The position numbers were made by a program, and so were the translations under genes. From Clostridiales bacterium (lineage in GTDB: Bacteria; Bacillota; Clostridia; Christensenellales; CAG-138), in contig SFIR01000018.1 of NCBI GenBank assembly GCA_004556165.1, forward strand, positions 1 through 31,797: a stretch of 31,797 nt of DNA, in the 5' to 3' direction. Numbering within the stretch: the stretch's first letter is position 1; each line of letters starts with the position of its first letter. The notes under the pieces are model-generated. The model made no database searches. It worked only from the letters and a program-made list of their open reading frames with translations, and was not told where the DNA came from. This document shows, in pieces, positions 30,466 to 31,797 of this stretch.

Positions 30466-30926
30466 AACTCGACAGCTCCTCCTTTCTTAAGTATCTTTAT
30501 GAATTGCTCGCGGTCTTCATCTATGTAACGTGAGCAATCAATTCTTACAATGTCCGAAGCCTTTAGAAGTTCCCTCTCGAGTATAGCGTTTATTTCGTCA
30601 TCATCGAACATACACGCTAACAGCCGTGATATTTTAACCTCGCACGGCTCATCGTACTGCGAAATTCTCATAAGTTCCCGCACGTCGTATCGGTACTCGC
30701 ACGCAATGCTATCGACGCATTCGCTGCAAAGCCCCTCCGTGAGCTCGTCTTTGAGAAAGTAACTGCCGCAGCCACTGCACTGAACAGCTTCCTCGTATTC
30801 CCCTCCGCAAGCCGGACAGCTTCTAAACTCCTCGCATATTGGATCGTCCGGGTGAAGCCGTTCATAGTGAACTTTTTCCTCGCCACTTTCGAAAATGTTG
30901 CCGCATTCTAAGCATTTGTAAAACAT
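30462..30926 (-). CDS. Multi-zinc-ribbon protein (154 aa)
   Basis: Cysteine pairs occur at YKCLECGNIFE, RSCPACGGEYE, VQCSGCGSYFL and LCSECVDSIAC, giving up to four knuckles in the first 75 residues. An acidic alpha-helical domain (residues 80-154) follows. It probably binds two zinc ions. The function is unknown; it could be a protein-protein or nucleic-acid-binding adaptor. AAAGGA is eight bases before the ATG. A 6-bp-stem hairpin lies just upstream of the gene. Confidence 0.75.
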   Translation of the reverse strand: MFYKCLECGNIFESGEEKVHYERLHPDDPICEEFRSCPACGGEYEEAVQCSGCGSYFLKDELTEGLCSECVDSIACEYRYDVRELMRISQYDEPCEVKISRLLACMFDDDEINAILERELLKASDIVRIDCSRYIDEDREQFIKILKKGGAVEL

Positions 30927-30957
30927 ATTTTAATCCTTTCTGTTTTGCACTGTCTGT

Positions 30958-30976
30958 GGGCGGTTGTTAGCCGCCC
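30958..30976 (-). repeat. GGGCGG hairpin, copy 1
   Basis: GGGCGG (30958-30963) and CCGCCC (30971-30976) flank a seven-base loop TTGTTAG. The same element, with the last base changed, is at 31213-31230. It follows the stop of the 66-aa gene and precedes the zinc-ribbon gene. There is no T tract, so it is not a classical terminator. Confidence 0.8.
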
Positions 30977-30979
30977 TTG

Positions 30980-31180
30980 TCAACAATACCCAACAAAATC
31001 TTCTGCAAATTCTGCATTGCTGATTTCTTCGATAGAAATTAATGTCACGGAGTTGGGCGTTTTCTTGTTCCATTCGTTAATCTGCGACTTTGCCTCTTTT
31101 GCATTTTTAGCAAAATTCGTGTTTTCATAGCCACCAGTGGCCCATCCATCGCAATGAATGAAAAACTTAAATTTAACCAT
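30980..31180 (-). CDS. Hypothetical early protein (66 aa)
   Basis: The product has an N-terminal beta strand (MVKFKFFIHCDGWATGGYEN) and then a Lys/Glu-rich helix (TNFAKNAKEAKSQINEWNKK), ending SIEEISNAEFAEDFVGYC. I do not recognise the family, though beta-helix-beta small proteins of this size are frequent in early regions. AGGAGG is eight bases upstream. The gene is bracketed by two copies of the GGGCGG hairpin, one before it and one after it. Confidence 0.75.
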   Translation of the reverse strand: MVKFKFFIHCDGWATGGYENTNFAKNAKEAKSQINEWNKKTPNSVTLISIEEISNAEFAEDFVGYC

Positions 31181-31212
31181 AATAAGTTGCCTCCTAAATT
31201 TGATTTATATGT

Positions 31213-31230
31213 GGGCGGTTGTTAGCCGCC
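31213..31230 (-). repeat. GGGCGG hairpin, copy 2
   Basis: GGCGG (31214-31218) and CCGCC (31226-31230) form the stem around TTGTTAG, directly after the stop of the 64-aa gene. Including the leading GT it shares 20 identical bases with the copy at 30957-30975. It may set mRNA ends or processing points between these small genes. Confidence 0.8.
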
Positions 31231-31231
31231 A

Positions 31232-31426
31232 TTAAACTGTTGCAAGAAAAGCATCGACTTCGTTTTCCCATGCGTTCCATTCTCTATCAGTAAGAACACG
31301 CTTGGAAACAATCTTGCCCATCTCTGACTTCTCTCTTTTTGTAAGGTGCTTTACAAATTCGTTCTTGTCGGAAATTGTTCCGTTGTAAGTGCATCCGTTT
31401 TCAAAAGTAAATTCATATCTTTTCAT
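31232..31426 (-). CDS. Hypothetical early protein (64 aa)
   Basis: The product begins MKRYEFTFENGCTYNGTISD, has a basic stretch (KHLTKREKSEMGKIVSKRVL) and ends WENEVDAFLATV. I do not recognise it. The ATG at 31426 has GGAGG eight bases upstream; a 19-codon longer frame would start inside the leader and has no site. It is the first gene downstream of the promoter at 31474-31502, which should express it early and strongly. Confidence 0.8.
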   Translation of the reverse strand: MKRYEFTFENGCTYNGTISDKNEFVKHLTKREKSEMGKIVSKRVLTDREWNAWENEVDAFLATV

Positions 31427-31473
31427 TTTAGTTGCCTCCAAATAATTTATTGGGTTATCTCCCCTGTGACTAT

Positions 31474-31502
31474 ATAATAACACACTCTTGATTATTTGTC
31501 AA
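31474..31502 (-). promoter_or_regulatory. Near-consensus sigma-A promoter in the early region
   Basis: On the minus strand TTGACA (31502-31497) is followed after 17 bp by TATTAT (31479-31474), with an upstream TGT. The expected leader to the 64-aa gene is about 40 nt. Confidence 0.85.
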
Positions 31503-31531
31503 CACTTTTTTTTGATTTTCTTAAAACTTTT

Positions 31532-31696
31532 TTATTCTTTCTTTTCGAACCCGCGAGGGAATATGCAATTTACGCATTTCTTGTATGCGAACATATCAGG
31601 ATTCTTGCATAGAGCACCATTGTTATGCTTGCATTGTTCGCACCTTTTTCCCGTGATCTTTTCTGCAAATTTCTGTAATAAACCTTTTAAGGTCAT
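31532..31696 (-). CDS. Small four-cysteine zinc-binding protein (54 aa)
   Basis: The frame starts with ATG at 31696, two bases after the DUF551 stop, with AAAGGAG seven bases upstream. The product has CEQCKHNNGALCKNP followed by CVNC, a compact CxxC...C...CxxC arrangement that likely binds zinc, and a basic N terminus (MTLKGLLQKFAEKITGKR). I do not know its function. It ends before a T-rich stretch and the promoter at 31474-31502. Confidence 0.75.
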   Translation of the reverse strand: MTLKGLLQKFAEKITGKRCEQCKHNNGALCKNPDMFAYKKCVNCIFPRGFEKKE

Positions 31697-31698
31697 AA

Positions 31699-31797
31699 TC
31701 ATTCTCCTTTCGGCGGATTTGGCAGCGGCATCCAGTGGGTTACGAAATCTTCAACCGCCACGCTGTTGTAGTCGTCCCAATTCTTGATAACCTCATA
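31699..31797 (-). CDS. DUF551 protein, C-terminal part (begins at the left end of the window)
   Basis: Thirty-two residues, starting on the first codon at 31797, read YEVIKNWDDYNSVAVEDF and then VTHWMPLPNPPKGE before the stop at 31699. VTHWMPLPxPP is the hallmark of the DUF551 C terminus. The N-terminal half is at 1-216 on the same strand and ends exactly on a codon boundary at base 1, so the two halves form one 104-aa gene across the ends of the contig. Confidence 0.9.
   Translation of the reverse strand, partial: YEVIKNWDDYNSVAVEDFVTHWMPLPNPPKGE

Noticed and set aside
1..31797. tRNA genes, CRISPR arrays, insertion sequences
   Set aside because: I saw no cloverleaf-like blocks, no regularly spaced 20-40-bp repeats with unique spacers, and no transposase-like protein.

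Overview
The window appears to be the complete genome of a tailed phage (siphovirus type, long non-contractile tail) of a Firmicute, most likely a gut Clostridia host. The signs are AGGAGG-type ribosome binding sites, host-like sigma-A promoters, and phage families typical of Clostridia. Every gene I can support lies on the minus strand, so the genome reads from high to low coordinates. The two window ends fall inside one DUF551 gene. The 72 codons ending at base 1 and the 33 codons starting at base 31797 join in frame with nothing missing, so the contig is best read as a closed or circularly permuted molecule of about 31.8 kb.

The natural starting point is a promoter at 2759-2787, next to a strong terminator at 2857-2892. 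The early region runs 2708 -> 1 and then 31797 -> 26987. It holds many small accessory proteins: a frameshifted NSG-repeat/DUF7666 gene, an ASCH-like protein, a Lar-like anti-restriction protein, zinc-knuckle proteins, DUF551, and a ribbon-helix-helix candidate. A recombination and nucleotide block follows: RecE-like PD-(D/E)XK nuclease, RecT, SSB, ERCC4-type nuclease, DUF5664 dNTP pyrophosphohydrolase, and a divergent ThyX-like protein. A leader region with two promoters and two hairpins (26700-26990) precedes the replisome organiser, which carries a candidate origin of seven 10-bp repeats, and a T7 gp4-like primase-helicase.

Next come a ParB-methyltransferase fusion, TerS, a second methyltransferase, TerL and portal. 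The order is then unusual: tail-fibre-like proteins and the endolysin sit between the portal and the MuF-type minor head protein. After them come HK97 gp10-like, a consensus promoter, scaffold, major capsid, connectors, major tail protein, tail assembly chaperone (likely -1 frameshift), a 956-aa tape measure with 44-residue repeats, Dit, Gp37-like tail protein, baseplate protein, holin and other membrane proteins, and a sigma-region-4-like regulator before the terminator.

I see no integrase, excisionase, CI-like repressor, tRNA or CRISPR array. The phage therefore looks strictly lytic, or has lost its lysogeny module. Genes are tightly packed, with ATGA, TGATG and TAATG overlaps throughout.
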